NCBI GenBank assembly: GCA_018267675.1 | Contig: JAFDYA010000175.1 | Location: 1-52,180 of the forward strand | DNA: 52,180 nucleotides | Direction: 5' to 3' | Source: Bacteroidota bacterium | Lineage (GTDB): Bacteria; Bacteroidota; Bacteroidia; Chitinophagales; Chitinophagaceae | Shown here: positions 26,801 to 34,136 of the stretch, piece by piece | How positions within the stretch are numbered: position 1 is the stretch's first letter | How the letters are laid out: the number at the start of each line of letters is the position of its first letter | Made by a program: the position numbers and the translations under genes | The notes under the pieces: model-generated | Seen by the model: the letters and a program-made list of their open reading frames with translations, nothing else | Told to the model about the DNA's origin: nothing | Database searches by the model: none

Positions 26801-28405
26801 AAAAGTAAATTGTCCAGATGCGCCGGCAACAGTTACCGATCCATTTACCCGAAGGTTTAATCCCTGACAGGTTTGTTGCATTGTCGGAGTTGGAAGAGTA
26901 AATTGACAAAGGTCAGAATTGGAAACTGTAACACTTAGGTAATAAACCGCACACTCGTCAGTGATTTTCCATACATAATTTCCAACTGGAAACTTCAAAG
27001 TGTTAGCTGTAGGAAAGCCATTATTGTAAATGTTTATTGCGCTTCCTATCCACGAGCTCTTGTAACTATATCCTATCGGACCGCTAAATAATTCTATTGT
27101 TCTATTACCACCGATATTACCATAATTTGAGTTGAAATAAAAGTAATCAACATAGTTATGCAATCCAAATAAGGCAGTCCCTACATGAACAGTGTACGGT
27201 ATCCCGGTCAATGCTTGGGTGCTTATTCTAATCGAATCTTTATATCCATCAGAAGTTGTGTACACTAAATAATAGGAGCCTAATGGATAACTTGGAGTAG
27301 TAAAATAGTTTCCCGTAATGACTTGGGAGCTGAACAAACGATTTGAATTTACATCCCTCAGATGATATGTTACTGGGAAACAAATAGGTGCGTCATAATC
27401 AAAATATGCATTTAAATAGAAGTTTGAATCACATTTTTGATTATTTTCATAATAAATTCTCGGCTTTGGAAACGAAGTGATCAATTTTCTAGTTGTACCA
27501 CATGGAAATCTAAATGTATATTCAATTTTACTAGAATATAAATCCTTAATAGTATATGGGCTAGTCAAATGCACTCCAATTCCTTTCTTTAATTGCGCAA
27601 ATGCTGTAGATGCAATTGCCCCTCCTTTTATCTTGACTGAATATTGAAAACCTGTATCATTCAAGTAAACATCCCAATCCCCGCCAAACACCAATGGTGG
27701 ATGAATAAGCAATGAATCGCAAGCCAAAGCGAAGCAATTGTTATCGTACAAGTTAGCCGACACCGGGTTGATTACAGATACAGAAAAAGTGTATAATGCT
27801 GTTCCGGAATTACACCCATCAACAACCTGTACCGTATAGTTACCACTGGGTAAATTAGAAAATCTAAATTGCCCTAAAGTATCGCTATATTGTTTACTAC
27901 CGGTGTAGGTACTTGGCCAAGCCTTTAGTGTATAGGTAAAGGCTTTGGTTCCGCCACTGACTTTTCCATATATTTCACCTGTTGTTCGACAGCTCAAAGT
28001 TGGAATAGATCCCGTTTGAATAATCTTCGGTAGCGTATAATTTCCAGGAACATTTACTTGAATCGTTCTTCCCACATTTGTACCACCGCAGCTAGCAATT
28101 GCTGTGACACTTATCGTACCTTGGGGAATGCTACGGAAATTAGAGTCAGAATTCAAGGGTACAGAAAAACCGTTTGGTTGTGTGGGAATCCCAAATTCGA
28201 TATTGCTCAAATTAGCCACATCTGTACCGTGCATTTTGACTACAAATGATCCATTCGCTGCGCAAGTTGCTGTGGTGACGGTATTTACTGAAATACCCCA
28301 ATTGCTGCATTGAGCGAAAGACTTTGAGCTGTAAAATAGAATCAAAATCCCTAGAAATAAGACAAATTTCAGGTAGTCGAATATGCCATCTTTTTTACTT
28401 TTCAT
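23843..28405 (-). CDS. Giant T9SS type B surface protein with Ig/PKD-like domains
   Basis: The 1520-residue protein has a signal peptide (residues about 10-32, FLGILILFYSSKSFAQC). Many repeated beta-sandwich modules with the wording TVQVVDGCNSG, YYVSISTTACGSPV, YSVVVSNGGC, YFVKVNTPIC and YWVSASNKCG follow. A PKD-like domain comes next (FLWSFPGGHPSSSTEVQPGL). The last 90 residues are the gliding-motility-associated type B sorting domain: WMPNAFTPNNDGRNDFFHI, NVYNRWGQQVYAS, GWDGTLNGQPAAAGTYFWQL. Such proteins cross the outer membrane by the type IX system and act as cell-surface adhesins or matrix components. The gene is bounded by near-identical 52-bp direct repeats and appears transcribed alone. 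Confidence 0.93.
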   Translation of the reverse strand: MKSKKDGIFDYLKFVLFLGILILFYSSKSFAQCSNWGISVNTVTTATCAANGSFVVKMHGTDVANLSNIEFGIPTQPNGFSVPLNSDSNFRSIPQGTISVTAIASCGGTNVGRTIQVNVPGNYTLPKIIQTGSIPTLSCRTTGEIYGKVSGGTKAFTYTLKAWPSTYTGSKQYSDTLGQFRFSNLPSGNYTVQVVDGCNSGTALYTFSVSVINPVSANLYDNNCFALACDSLLIHPPLVFGGDWDVYLNDTGFQYSVKIKGGAIASTAFAQLKKGIGVHLTSPYTIKDLYSSKIEYTFRFPCGTTRKLITSFPKPRIYYENNQKCDSNFYLNAYFDYDAPICFPVTYHLRDVNSNRLFSSQVITGNYFTTPSYPLGSYYLVYTTSDGYKDSIRISTQALTGIPYTVHVGTALFGLHNYVDYFYFNSNYGNIGGNRTIELFSGPIGYSYKSSWIGSAINIYNNGFPTANTLKFPVGNYVWKITDECAVYYLSVTVSNSDLCQFTLPTPTMQQTCQGLNLRVNGSVTVAGASGQFTFSLFRNGSPYYVTIGGTTKWPSYPSGSSVLLPESGHYTIIPSVANGQNTISGYYTPTGFYLGYPNKYTKSFSFDYVYDSLSINNNQTQGFICSGANQGGAIIAVKGQGGFPYKAPVSHYKYTLALPGKVSSGPFLASNDSGFFAGFGGNARDSFDVKVEDSCGAFAVQRVYIIDLDHVRAISSSAYLACLNEDVQLSAIYLPNATYAWTGPGGFTSSLRNPIISKISNNNAGKYYVSISTTACGSPVRDSVRIAIAPQPPKPQLSYNCLPRPITVNITNPNSSFAYMWDVGILNYGILGKTFIHDTLEPANSIFQKSVLVAGSYAAIAIDTLSQCKTKSDSIEFLSDPTKILVAGINNTHKKLCTGDTTTLTAVGFYDASSTTFQWYRNGVPIPGADSVTLPVSASGRYRVAIDAGLCQIDTSQEDTIIVTPRPVATIIAFKNQICQGDSVRLTANSGTGLSYSWQYNGGPIALATKQVYYALVAGNYSVVVSNGGCIATSSKFTLVVTPAPTVRLKPSGKVSLCPGQTITIKSKADSTWTYTWFRDHTLIAGASTDTITTALSGVYFVKVNTPICPAVISDSVEIVLYERSIFLGNDTLVCNKSFQIPLAIDTGFTGILWSTGATGSRIVVTKPGTYWVSASNKCGTFHDTIKIIGVGELLPKWPEDTIVCNPAGYTYFGVSTKLEDVLWSTGSTSYRIRVDSPTTIWVRVSTPCGYIQDTLNIQFCKPNISKLALSNATICAGDCISPHAEFRNFPKFFLWSFPGGHPSSSTEVQPGLICYDSSGIYPISVVAQNRFGIDTATSAILVTTLPKARFEDTALTIPYKTNLDLPACGEAMNKDWYLGDSLICANCASLHLNAKNYQTVYRCILRNGDCRDSCTYAIQVLDIPNDLWMPNAFTPNNDGRNDFFHIITDNPNIRLVGLNVYNRWGQQVYASDQNSQGWDGTLNGQPAAAGTYFWQLQYRITDEKNKLYLKKGDVLLIR

Positions 28406-28860
28406 GAGTCGTCTAGATATTGAGTTTATAAACTAACACACATCCGTATATGTGAAGCTAATGCAAAAAAGTTAAACGCCCAATATTTCGAAAAAATTGT
28501 GCTCCATCTCCTCAGCAAACACAATCCAGAGGCAAGGATGCCTATTTCACACATTGTAAAATTGCCCAAAATTGCAAAGCTGCTTGACTTCTGCGCCCGG
28601 TAATTGTAGCCAATAATGGTACAATAAATCCAGCATTTGAACGAGCAAAATTGCTCCATTTCTGAACATCAGAGTGGCATGGATGATGCATTTGAATGCT
28701 TCATTTCAAACGGCCATGTGAATATGTTTAGGCTTTCCTAAAGCAACGGAATTGAACCAACGATTTCTTCTAAAATTCAGTCTTCTTTGGCACTAGGGAA
28801 GCCGAAAACTATACAGAGTAGGCAATTTCATTTTTCAACAAACTTTCAGTCCAAACCATC
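28406..28860. other. 455-base divergent intergenic region
   Basis: It separates the giant surface-protein gene (minus) from the GEVED protein gene (plus). It contains direct repeat copy B at 28516-28567, 110 bases before the surface-protein start. No exact TAnnTTTG element was found for either gene. Open frames here are short and unlike known proteins. Apart from the repeat nothing was recognised. Confidence 0.6.
28516..28567. repeat. Direct repeat copy B (52 bp), upstream of the giant T9SS protein gene
   Basis: It is identical to copy A (23772-23823) except for one base. The hairpin here is one pair longer, AGGCA-AGGA-TGCCT (28530-28543), because of that substitution. The distance between copies is 4744 bases, nearly all of it a single gene. 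Confidence 0.92.
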
Positions 28861-29706
28861 ATGAGGAAATTCTTCCTTTTTAGCTGTGTCGCGATCTTCA
28901 GCCATTCTGCTTACGCGCAAACGACCAATCCCACGCCTTACTGTGTAGCCACTTTTGATGATGCACAGGGCTTTCCTGTCGATGACCACATTAACAGTGT
29001 TGTTTTTGGTGGCCTATCCAGCACTTCCAACGCGCAGTATCAAGCGCCCCACTATGTGTTTTACAACAACTTGGCAGTGAAAGATTTTATCAAAGATTCT
29101 ACTTATAACCTAAGCCTAAGTTTCAAAGTATCCGGAGGCTGCGGATACGGTGTTTGGATCGATTATAACCGAAATAACACCTTCGAAGCCAACGAAAAAG
29201 TCGCCGGCACAACCGGAACCGAAATGCTAAATCTGGGTAACAACACGATGGTCAATAAAACTGTGAAGATCCCATCAACTGCCGCTACAGGCAATACGCG
29301 CATGCGAGTACGCATCGTTGAGGATGACAACCACAACATGACAAACACCAGCCAACTTCCCTGCAATGCAAGCAATTCCGATGAAGATGTAATGGACTGG
29401 GGCGAAACAGAAGATTATACCATTAACATTAAAGCGAAACAAACACCATCTGCAATCAACGACGCAAATCATACAACTGCATTTACAGTAGCCCCCAATC
29501 CGGGAAACGGCCTCTTCAAAATTTCTTCCGAATCATCATTCGCTGATGTGATCTCTGTGTACAACTTGATGGGTAAACTAATCCTTCAAGTACATCCTAA
29601 AAGCAATCAAAGCACTATTGATCTGAGCAATCAACCCAAAGGAATCTACATACTTAAGCTGGGTAGCAATAGTCAAGAAGTGACGCAAAAAATCATAATT
29701 CAATAG
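28861..29706 (+). CDS. Secreted GEVED-domain protein with T9SS type A sorting domain
   Basis: The 281-residue protein has a signal peptide (MRKFFLFSCVAIFSHSAYAQ). A GEVED domain (about 25-195) follows, with VWIDYNRNNTFEANEKV, MRVRIVEDD and the closing WGETEDYTINI. The C-terminal type A sorting domain (about 205-281) reads VAPNPGNGLFKISS, VYNLMGKLILQ, IDLSNQPKGIYILKL, VTQKIIIQ. GEVED domains are common in extracellular Bacteroidota proteins, including some linked to adhesion or proteolysis, but no catalytic domain is visible. It is followed by a strong terminator and is probably monocistronic. Confidence 0.92.
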   Translation: MRKFFLFSCVAIFSHSAYAQTTNPTPYCVATFDDAQGFPVDDHINSVVFGGLSSTSNAQYQAPHYVFYNNLAVKDFIKDSTYNLSLSFKVSGGCGYGVWIDYNRNNTFEANEKVAGTTGTEMLNLGNNTMVNKTVKIPSTAATGNTRMRVRIVEDDNHNMTNTSQLPCNASNSDEDVMDWGETEDYTINIKAKQTPSAINDANHTTAFTVAPNPGNGLFKISSESSFADVISVYNLMGKLILQVHPKSNQSTIDLSNQPKGIYILKLGSNSQEVTQKIIIQ

Positions 29707-29726
29707 AAAATTAAACACCGAAATTG

Positions 29727-29755
29727 GAGGCTGCCTAGTTAGAGCAGCCTCTTTT
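29727..29755 (+). terminator. Rho-independent terminator after the GEVED protein gene
   Basis: Arms GAGGCTGC (29727-29734) and GCAGCCTC (29744-29751) with a 9-base loop are followed by TTTTAATTT, 20 bases past the stop codon. Confidence 0.9.
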
Positions 29756-29884
29756 AATTTAAAAACCGAATAGACAACTTTCTAGGAATTTGAGCAACGG
29801 CTCAACTGGCTCACTCACGCTTCCACAAGAAAATACAATCCAAGATCCATTTACCTTCGCCCGCTCAATCTTGATTCAAAACAC

Positions 29885-30325
29885 ATGAGAAAGCATGTCT
29901 TGTTCATCCTGTTTCTAATCGGGCTATCGCTCAGCTCCGGATGGCTCATGAGTCGGATGTCCTGGATTGGACGGCTTGGGGTCAATTGGTTTCACCAAGA
30001 TTTGAAATTCCTTAAAACTTGGTATTGGGGTGGTGGATTAGAGTTTATTCTGCTCTTCGTCTTGTTCGTACTTCAATATTCCTTGCGTAGAAAATGTCTG
30101 CCTTTAGTGGGGATTTCAGTCCAACTTGTAGCACTACTTCTTGCGGTGTTGGGTTTTTGGCTCTGCTGGGTAGATTTCAAAAGTGATCTTTCACATCATC
30201 TGATGAAGCAGAATTTCCATGCTGGTGTGTACCTCTTCTGGATTGGATGGGCTTGCGTCAGTAGCTATGTATCGCTCCAGGTTACGTCCAAGAATAGCAA
30301 AGGGAATTCGCCCGTTAAAGCTTAA
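29885..30325 (+). CDS. Hypothetical four-helix membrane protein
   Basis: This 146-residue protein is not recognised. Hydrophobic helices are visible near residues 4-24, 48-66, 74-96 and 112-132, with a basic C-terminus (SKNSKGNSPVKA). The topology resembles small integral membrane proteins of unknown function. Its 3' end overlaps the convergent trmN6 gene by 11 bases. A TACCTTCG sequence (one mismatch from TAnnTTTG) lies about 35 bases upstream of the ATG. The overlap with a real gene and the coherent hydrophobicity pattern support it being coding. Confidence 0.65.
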   Translation: MRKHVLFILFLIGLSLSSGWLMSRMSWIGRLGVNWFHQDLKFLKTWYWGGGLEFILLFVLFVLQYSLRRKCLPLVGISVQLVALLLAVLGFWLCWVDFKSDLSHHLMKQNFHAGVYLFWIGWACVSSYVSLQVTSKNSKGNSPVKA

Positions 30326-31028
30326 GATAAAAGGCTTGTAGCAATTCCTGAAAAGCACTAGTGTACGCGCCAGTTTCCGTCTTAATCACCAAATGCTCTG
30401 TAACAATCTCCGCATGGAAACGGGAGCCGAAGCAACCAATAATACGCCCTACTTTATTCCGGTCCCGATCACAGATGTGCAACTGCTTTTGTAAGAAAAG
30501 GCCAAGTGAAAATGCCGCTTGCTTAAATAGCTCGTGTTCCTTAACCGGCCATAGCACACAAGCCAGACCATCTGGAGCTAAATGCTCTTTAATTATGCTT
30601 GCTAGCCCCAGTGGGGATAGCGTATCTGCATGGCGGGCGGCATTCCGTGCGTCGTCGGGGCCTTTCAAACTATTCTGAAAAAATGGAGGATTACAGATGA
30701 TCATGTCATACTTGGCCATGAATTGCCATTGAAAAACATCAGTATTATGAACCATTACTTGCCCTACAAATGGAGAACGGCCAACATTTTCCCGAGCTTG
30801 TTCTGCTGCCGCATCATTTAGTTCCAATGCATCAATTTTGAGCTGTACTCCGCGCTGGGCTAACATCAGCGCGAGCAGTCCTGTGCCCGTGCCAATATCC
30901 AAAGCCCTACGAAAATCCGCTGCGATTGGCGCCCACGCACCTAGGATACAAGCATCCGTACTCACCTTCATGCCACACCGATCTTGCTCAATGCCGAATT
31001 CTTTAAACTGAAACCAGGTATTGCTCAT
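30315..31028 (-). CDS. trmN6: tRNA1(Val) (adenine(37)-N6)-methyltransferase, TrmN6/YfiC family
   Basis: The 237-residue enzyme has the Rossmann methyltransferase motifs ALDIGTGTGLLALMLAQ (SAM-binding motif I) and MIICNPPFF, the NPPF catalytic motif of N6-adenine methyltransferases. It opens with FQFKEFGIEQDRCGMKVSTDACILGAWA, the usual YfiC start. It methylates A37 of tRNA1-Val, next to the anticodon. The ATG overlaps the TGA of tsaD (ATGA, 31025-31028), so translation is coupled to another gene that modifies tRNA position 37. Confidence 0.93.
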   Translation of the reverse strand: MSNTWFQFKEFGIEQDRCGMKVSTDACILGAWAPIAADFRRALDIGTGTGLLALMLAQRGVQLKIDALELNDAAAEQARENVGRSPFVGQVMVHNTDVFQWQFMAKYDMIICNPPFFQNSLKGPDDARNAARHADTLSPLGLASIIKEHLAPDGLACVLWPVKEHELFKQAAFSLGLFLQKQLHICDRDRNKVGRIIGCFGSRFHAEIVTEHLVIKTETGAYTSAFQELLQAFYLKL

Positions 31029-32056
31029 GACCAGGTAGCTCGGGCTGATGGAATAATATCCATGGTTGCAAATTCCCCACGTTGATACTTATACCATGCC
31101 GTGATGGCAATCATGGCGGCATTGTCCGTACAATATTGAAAGTCGGGAATATATACCTGCCATCCTTCCTTTTGCCCTGTTTCCTGTAATGCTGCACGAA
31201 GCCCGCTATTAGCGGACACTCCACCCGCAATACCAACATGCTTTGCACCCGTTTGCTTTGCTGCTTTAATTAGTTTCGTCAGCAGCATTTTAATGATTGA
31301 GTATTGTACGGAAGCACAAATATCATCGCGATTATCTTGAATAAAATTCGGGTTGGCCTTTTGTTCTTTTTGTAGAAAATAAAGGATAGACGTCTTTAAA
31401 CCACTAAAGGAAAAATTGAGCTCCGGCATTTCTGAAGTAGAAAACTTAAACCGATGAGGGTCGCCCTCTTTAGCATACCTATCTACCAATGGACCACCAG
31501 GGTAGGGAAGTCCCAGAATCTTGGCTGTCTTGTCAAAAGCCTCTCCTGCAGCATCGTCTAAGGTTTCACCAAGCACTTCCATCTTCAAGTAGTCGTGACA
31601 AAGCACTAGCTGTGTATGTCCACCGGAAACTGTAAGGCAAAGGAACGGAAACTGGGGCCTTGGCTCTGTAATAAAATGTGCTAATACATGCGCCTGCATG
31701 TGGTGTACCGCTATCAGTGGAATATTTGCTGCTTGCGCAAACGCTTTAGCAAAAGAAGCCCCGACCATCAAAGAGCCTATTAACCCGGGAGATTGGGTAA
31801 AGGCAATTGCGGACAATTGTTGTCTATCAATTCCGGCTTCCTTCAAAGCAGCATCCACCACGGGAACGATATTGCTCATATGGGCTCGAGAGGCGAGTTC
31901 CGGCACTACTCCACCGTATTGTGCATGGACGATTTGATTGGCTACCTTATTGCTCAAGACCTCAGCATCTCGGATCACTGCTGCAGATGTGTCATCGCAA
32001 GAAGACTCTATTGCAAGAATATACGTTGACAACGACGATGTTTGTAAATCCGGCAC
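31025..32056 (-). CDS. tsaD: tRNA N6-adenosine threonylcarbamoyltransferase TsaD
   Basis: The 343-residue enzyme transfers threonylcarbamoyl to A37 of ANN-decoding tRNAs, with TsaB and TsaE as partners. Family motifs are ILAIESSCDDTSAAVI, the metal-binding HHMQAH (His119, His123), VSGGHTQLV, GEAFDKTAKILGLPYPGGP, AGGVSANSGLR and CTDNAAMIA. The start is GTG at 32056; no ATG precedes the conserved N-terminus. It is the first gene of a two-gene unit with trmN6, so both tRNA A37 modifications are co-expressed. The divergent promoter region towards 32176 is short. Confidence 0.97.
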   Translation of the reverse strand: MPDLQTSSLSTYILAIESSCDDTSAAVIRDAEVLSNKVANQIVHAQYGGVVPELASRAHMSNIVPVVDAALKEAGIDRQQLSAIAFTQSPGLIGSLMVGASFAKAFAQAANIPLIAVHHMQAHVLAHFITEPRPQFPFLCLTVSGGHTQLVLCHDYLKMEVLGETLDDAAGEAFDKTAKILGLPYPGGPLVDRYAKEGDPHRFKFSTSEMPELNFSFSGLKTSILYFLQKEQKANPNFIQDNRDDICASVQYSIIKMLLTKLIKAAKQTGAKHVGIAGGVSANSGLRAALQETGQKEGWQVYIPDFQYCTDNAAMIAITAWYKYQRGEFATMDIIPSARATWS

Positions 32057-32114
32057 GTTTTAAAAAATTGAAAAAAATTAGCACTGCAAATTTAAGGAGG
32101 CCAAAGTGGCTCAA

Positions 32115-32122
32115 TACCTTTG
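32115..32122 (+). promoter_or_regulatory. -7 promoter element TAnnTTTG before the atpZ-containing operon
   Basis: TACCTTTG matches the consensus exactly. A TTTA at 32091-32094 is 20 bases upstream, near the -33 position. The leader to the ATG at 32176 would be about 50 bases. Confidence 0.5.
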
Positions 32123-32175
32123 CACCAAATGCTTTTGTGGTAGATTAGTTTCTAGTAGCCATCAATATCCGGACT

Positions 32176-32661
32176 ATGCGCCCCATTTCCTTTAAACCAC
32201 CGAGACCTTTCAAAAACCTGAATGCACCATACCGCATGGTGTTTATCAATGAAGATTCTTTGGATGAAGTGGCTTCTTTCCGATTGACAAAAAAGAGCCT
32301 ATACACTCTATTTAGTACAATATTCCTCCTTACTATTTTGGGTACTGTAGGTATCCTACTCTTCACCCCGCTCAAATACTATATTCCGGGCTACGGGAAC
32401 AATCAGGTGCGGAAAGAAGCATTAGCCTTGGAACGAAGAGTAGATTCGCTATCCGCATTAGTTCAAGCCAGCCAAGCACGCGCCACCAGAATATCTGAGC
32501 TCATTGCAGGTAAAGATGTGCCGCAGCGGGATACCGCCATGCTAAAGCCCAGCCTTATCCTCAATCCGCCTGAGAGTATCTTACCGGAACCGACTGAAAT
32601 AAAAACACAAGTGCAAGCAGAATCCAAAGCGCAACATAAAAATGGTAAAAGGAAGAAATAG
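32176..32661 (+). CDS. Membrane-anchored protein resembling the N-terminus of M23 peptidases without the peptidase domain
   Basis: The 161-residue protein contains YRMVFINEDSLDEVASFRLTK, one transmembrane helix (about 43-63) and FTPLKYYIPGYG. This combination also forms the N-terminal anchor of Bacteroidota LytM/M23 peptidoglycan hydrolases. A coiled-coil-like stretch (EALALERRVDSLSALVQA) and a charged tail ending KNGKRKK follow. The M23 catalytic domain is absent, so this is either a stand-alone adaptor or a truncated relative. The last 20 bases overlap atpZ, indicating co-transcription. Function is unknown. Confidence 0.72.
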   Translation: MRPISFKPPRPFKNLNAPYRMVFINEDSLDEVASFRLTKKSLYTLFSTIFLLTILGTVGILLFTPLKYYIPGYGNNQVRKEALALERRVDSLSALVQASQARATRISELIAGKDVPQRDTAMLKPSLILNPPESILPEPTEIKTQVQAESKAQHKNGKRKK

Positions 32662-32860
32662 CAACAAGAACGCTACTTTACTCCGATACTCCGGTTTGGC
32701 CACTCAACTTTTAGCGCTACTGGGTATCGCTGTCTGGCTAGGGCTGAAACTGGATGCTTATTTGCAATTTCGCGCCCTTTTCGTAATCATTTTTCCTTTG
32801 CTAGCACTATCATTTTCACTTTGGCAACTTATACGCAGCCTCAACAAACCAAATTCATGA
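32642..32860 (+). CDS. atpZ: AtpZ/AtpI family small membrane protein
   Basis: The 72-residue protein has two membrane helices (about 14-32 and 40-60) and the family pattern YSGLATQLLALLGIAVWLGLKLD. AtpZ/AtpI proteins assist assembly of the F0 c-ring and magnesium handling and normally sit directly before atpB. Here the next gene is another small membrane protein, followed by a SprT-like gene rather than atpB. It overlaps the gene before it by 20 bases and the next gene by 4 (ATGA). Confidence 0.82.
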   Translation: MVKGRNSNKNATLLRYSGLATQLLALLGIAVWLGLKLDAYLQFRALFVIIFPLLALSFSLWQLIRSLNKPNS

Positions 32861-33237
32861 ATATTAAACTCCCTTTACTCTTAGCTATTATTGGTGTTGC
32901 CCTTGCCCTATTTCTAAAGATATTCTGTGATTCCCATCCGGCATATGATTTCGTTGCCTTGATGACCGCCAATTGTATCATGTTCCTATTGTCCCTAATC
33001 GGATGGTATATGATGCGCCGCAAAGCCAATCAACGAGCACAAGTATTTGTAAACGGAGTGTATGGAACCACTATGCTCCGATTATTCGTTTGTATCATTG
33101 GTGTGCTCGCTTATGCCCTTATCAATAAACCAAATGTTCATCGTCCGACGCTTTTCATGATGTTTGGCATCTATATCATCTACATGGTTGTAGAAACCCT
33201 GTATTTTAGTAAGCGTACCCGGAAAGTAGAAGCATAG
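32857..33237 (+). CDS. Hypothetical membrane protein in the atpI-like position
   Basis: The ATG at 32857 overlaps the atpZ stop (ATGA), giving 126 residues starting MNIKLPLLLAIIGVALALFL. Four hydrophobic helices are visible (about 4-20, 27-45, 60-78, 88-108), with a basic tail KRTRKVEA. In many Bacteroidota a similar protein sits between atpZ and atpB, which suggests a role in ATP synthase assembly. The sequence itself is not recognised, and the longer frame from 32821 lacks support. Confidence 0.7.
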   Translation: MNIKLPLLLAIIGVALALFLKIFCDSHPAYDFVALMTANCIMFLLSLIGWYMMRRKANQRAQVFVNGVYGTTMLRLFVCIIGVLAYALINKPNVHRPTLFMMFGIYIIYMVVETLYFSKRTRKVEA

Positions 33238-33252
33238 TTTTCTCAAAGCACA

Positions 33253-33906
33253 ATGGCCAAACAGGAAAGTCCACTGGCAGCACTCGAACCCTTTCTCCCC
33301 GAAGGAAGTTTTGATGCAGTGATGTTTTATTTCCGTGAATATTGCATTCACCTTACCCTTACTCAAAACCGAAAAACTAGGCTAGGAGACTATCGGCCAC
33401 CGGAACGAGGAAAAACTGCCCACCAAATTTCGGTCAATGGTACGCTCAATAAATACAATTTCCTGATTACCCTCCTCCATGAGATTGCCCACTTGCTCAC
33501 CTATGTAGAACATAAAAATAGGGTAGCACCGCATGGTCCGGAATGGAAGAAGATGTTTCAACGAGTGTTAGCACCTTTTTTGGGAAAAAAAATATTTCCG
33601 GTTGATTTAGAAAAAGCCATCAGCAATTATTTGAAGAACCCTGCCGCAAGTTCCTGTGGTGACCCGGAACTATACAAAGCATTGCGCCGCTACGACCCGA
33701 AGACAAGCACATTGGTGCCTGTCGAGGAGATTCAGGATGGGGCACATTTTGAGCTGGAAGGCAAGGTATTTGAAAAGATCAACCAACTACGTACACGTGC
33801 TCGCTGCAAGGATATCCAATCCGGAAGGCTGTATTTTGTGCAGGGAGTGGCAATGGTCAGTCCGCTGAACCGCTCCCTGGAAAGCAAGGTAAATTCCTCA
33901 AAGTGA
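33253..33906 (+). CDS. SprT-like zinc metallopeptidase-domain protein
   Basis: The 217-residue protein contains the zinc motif LLHEIAHLLTYVEH (HExxH), followed by HGPEWKKMFQRVL, the SprT family hallmark. A C-terminal zinc-ribbon-like region with only scattered cysteines comes after it (SSCGD, RTRARCKD). SprT/SPRTN relatives act on DNA-protein crosslinks in eukaryotes; the bacterial role is unclear. It is 15 bases downstream of the membrane-protein gene and probably the last gene of this operon. Confidence 0.88.
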   Translation: MAKQESPLAALEPFLPEGSFDAVMFYFREYCIHLTLTQNRKTRLGDYRPPERGKTAHQISVNGTLNKYNFLITLLHEIAHLLTYVEHKNRVAPHGPEWKKMFQRVLAPFLGKKIFPVDLEKAISNYLKNPAASSCGDPELYKALRRYDPKTSTLVPVEEIQDGAHFELEGKVFEKINQLRTRARCKDIQSGRLYFVQGVAMVSPLNRSLESKVNSSK

Positions 33907-34089
33907 AGCGTCGCCTCCAAAGGCTAGCACAAAGTACCAAGTGTATGACGAGTTCACGATCTTTTGCCTGGACTTAACCCAGTTGCCTATTTAGCCATTT
34001 GACTAAGGTAGAACCAAGCTTATTCTTGACGGCTCGGATAATGTGTAAAAATCACGATAGATTTCAATGGTTCAAAACGGCACAACGAT

Positions 34090-34097
34090 TATCTTTG
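34090..34097 (+). promoter_or_regulatory. -7 promoter element TAnnTTTG before the pyrophosphatase-OmpA gene
   Basis: TATCTTTG matches the consensus exactly, 39 bases before the ATG at 34137. No exact -33 TTTG was seen. The 230 bases between the SprT-like gene and 34137 hold nothing else that I recognised. Confidence 0.5.
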
Positions 34098-34136
34098 CGG
34101 CCTTTTAAAAGGAAATTTACCAATAATCATTATTAA

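Noticed and set aside
28426-28659. 77-codon frame in the divergent region upstream of the giant surface-protein gene
   Set aside because: It runs through the 52-bp direct repeat and reads as random sequence without signal or domain.
29790-29805. Small inverted repeat TTGAGC-AACG-GCTCAA
   Set aside because: Six-base stem without T-run or conserved position; a strong terminator already lies 35 bases upstream.
29814-29838. Possible third copy of the direct repeat (ACAATCCAAGATCC stretch)
   Set aside because: Only about a dozen bases match and the hairpin is absent, so chance similarity is likely.
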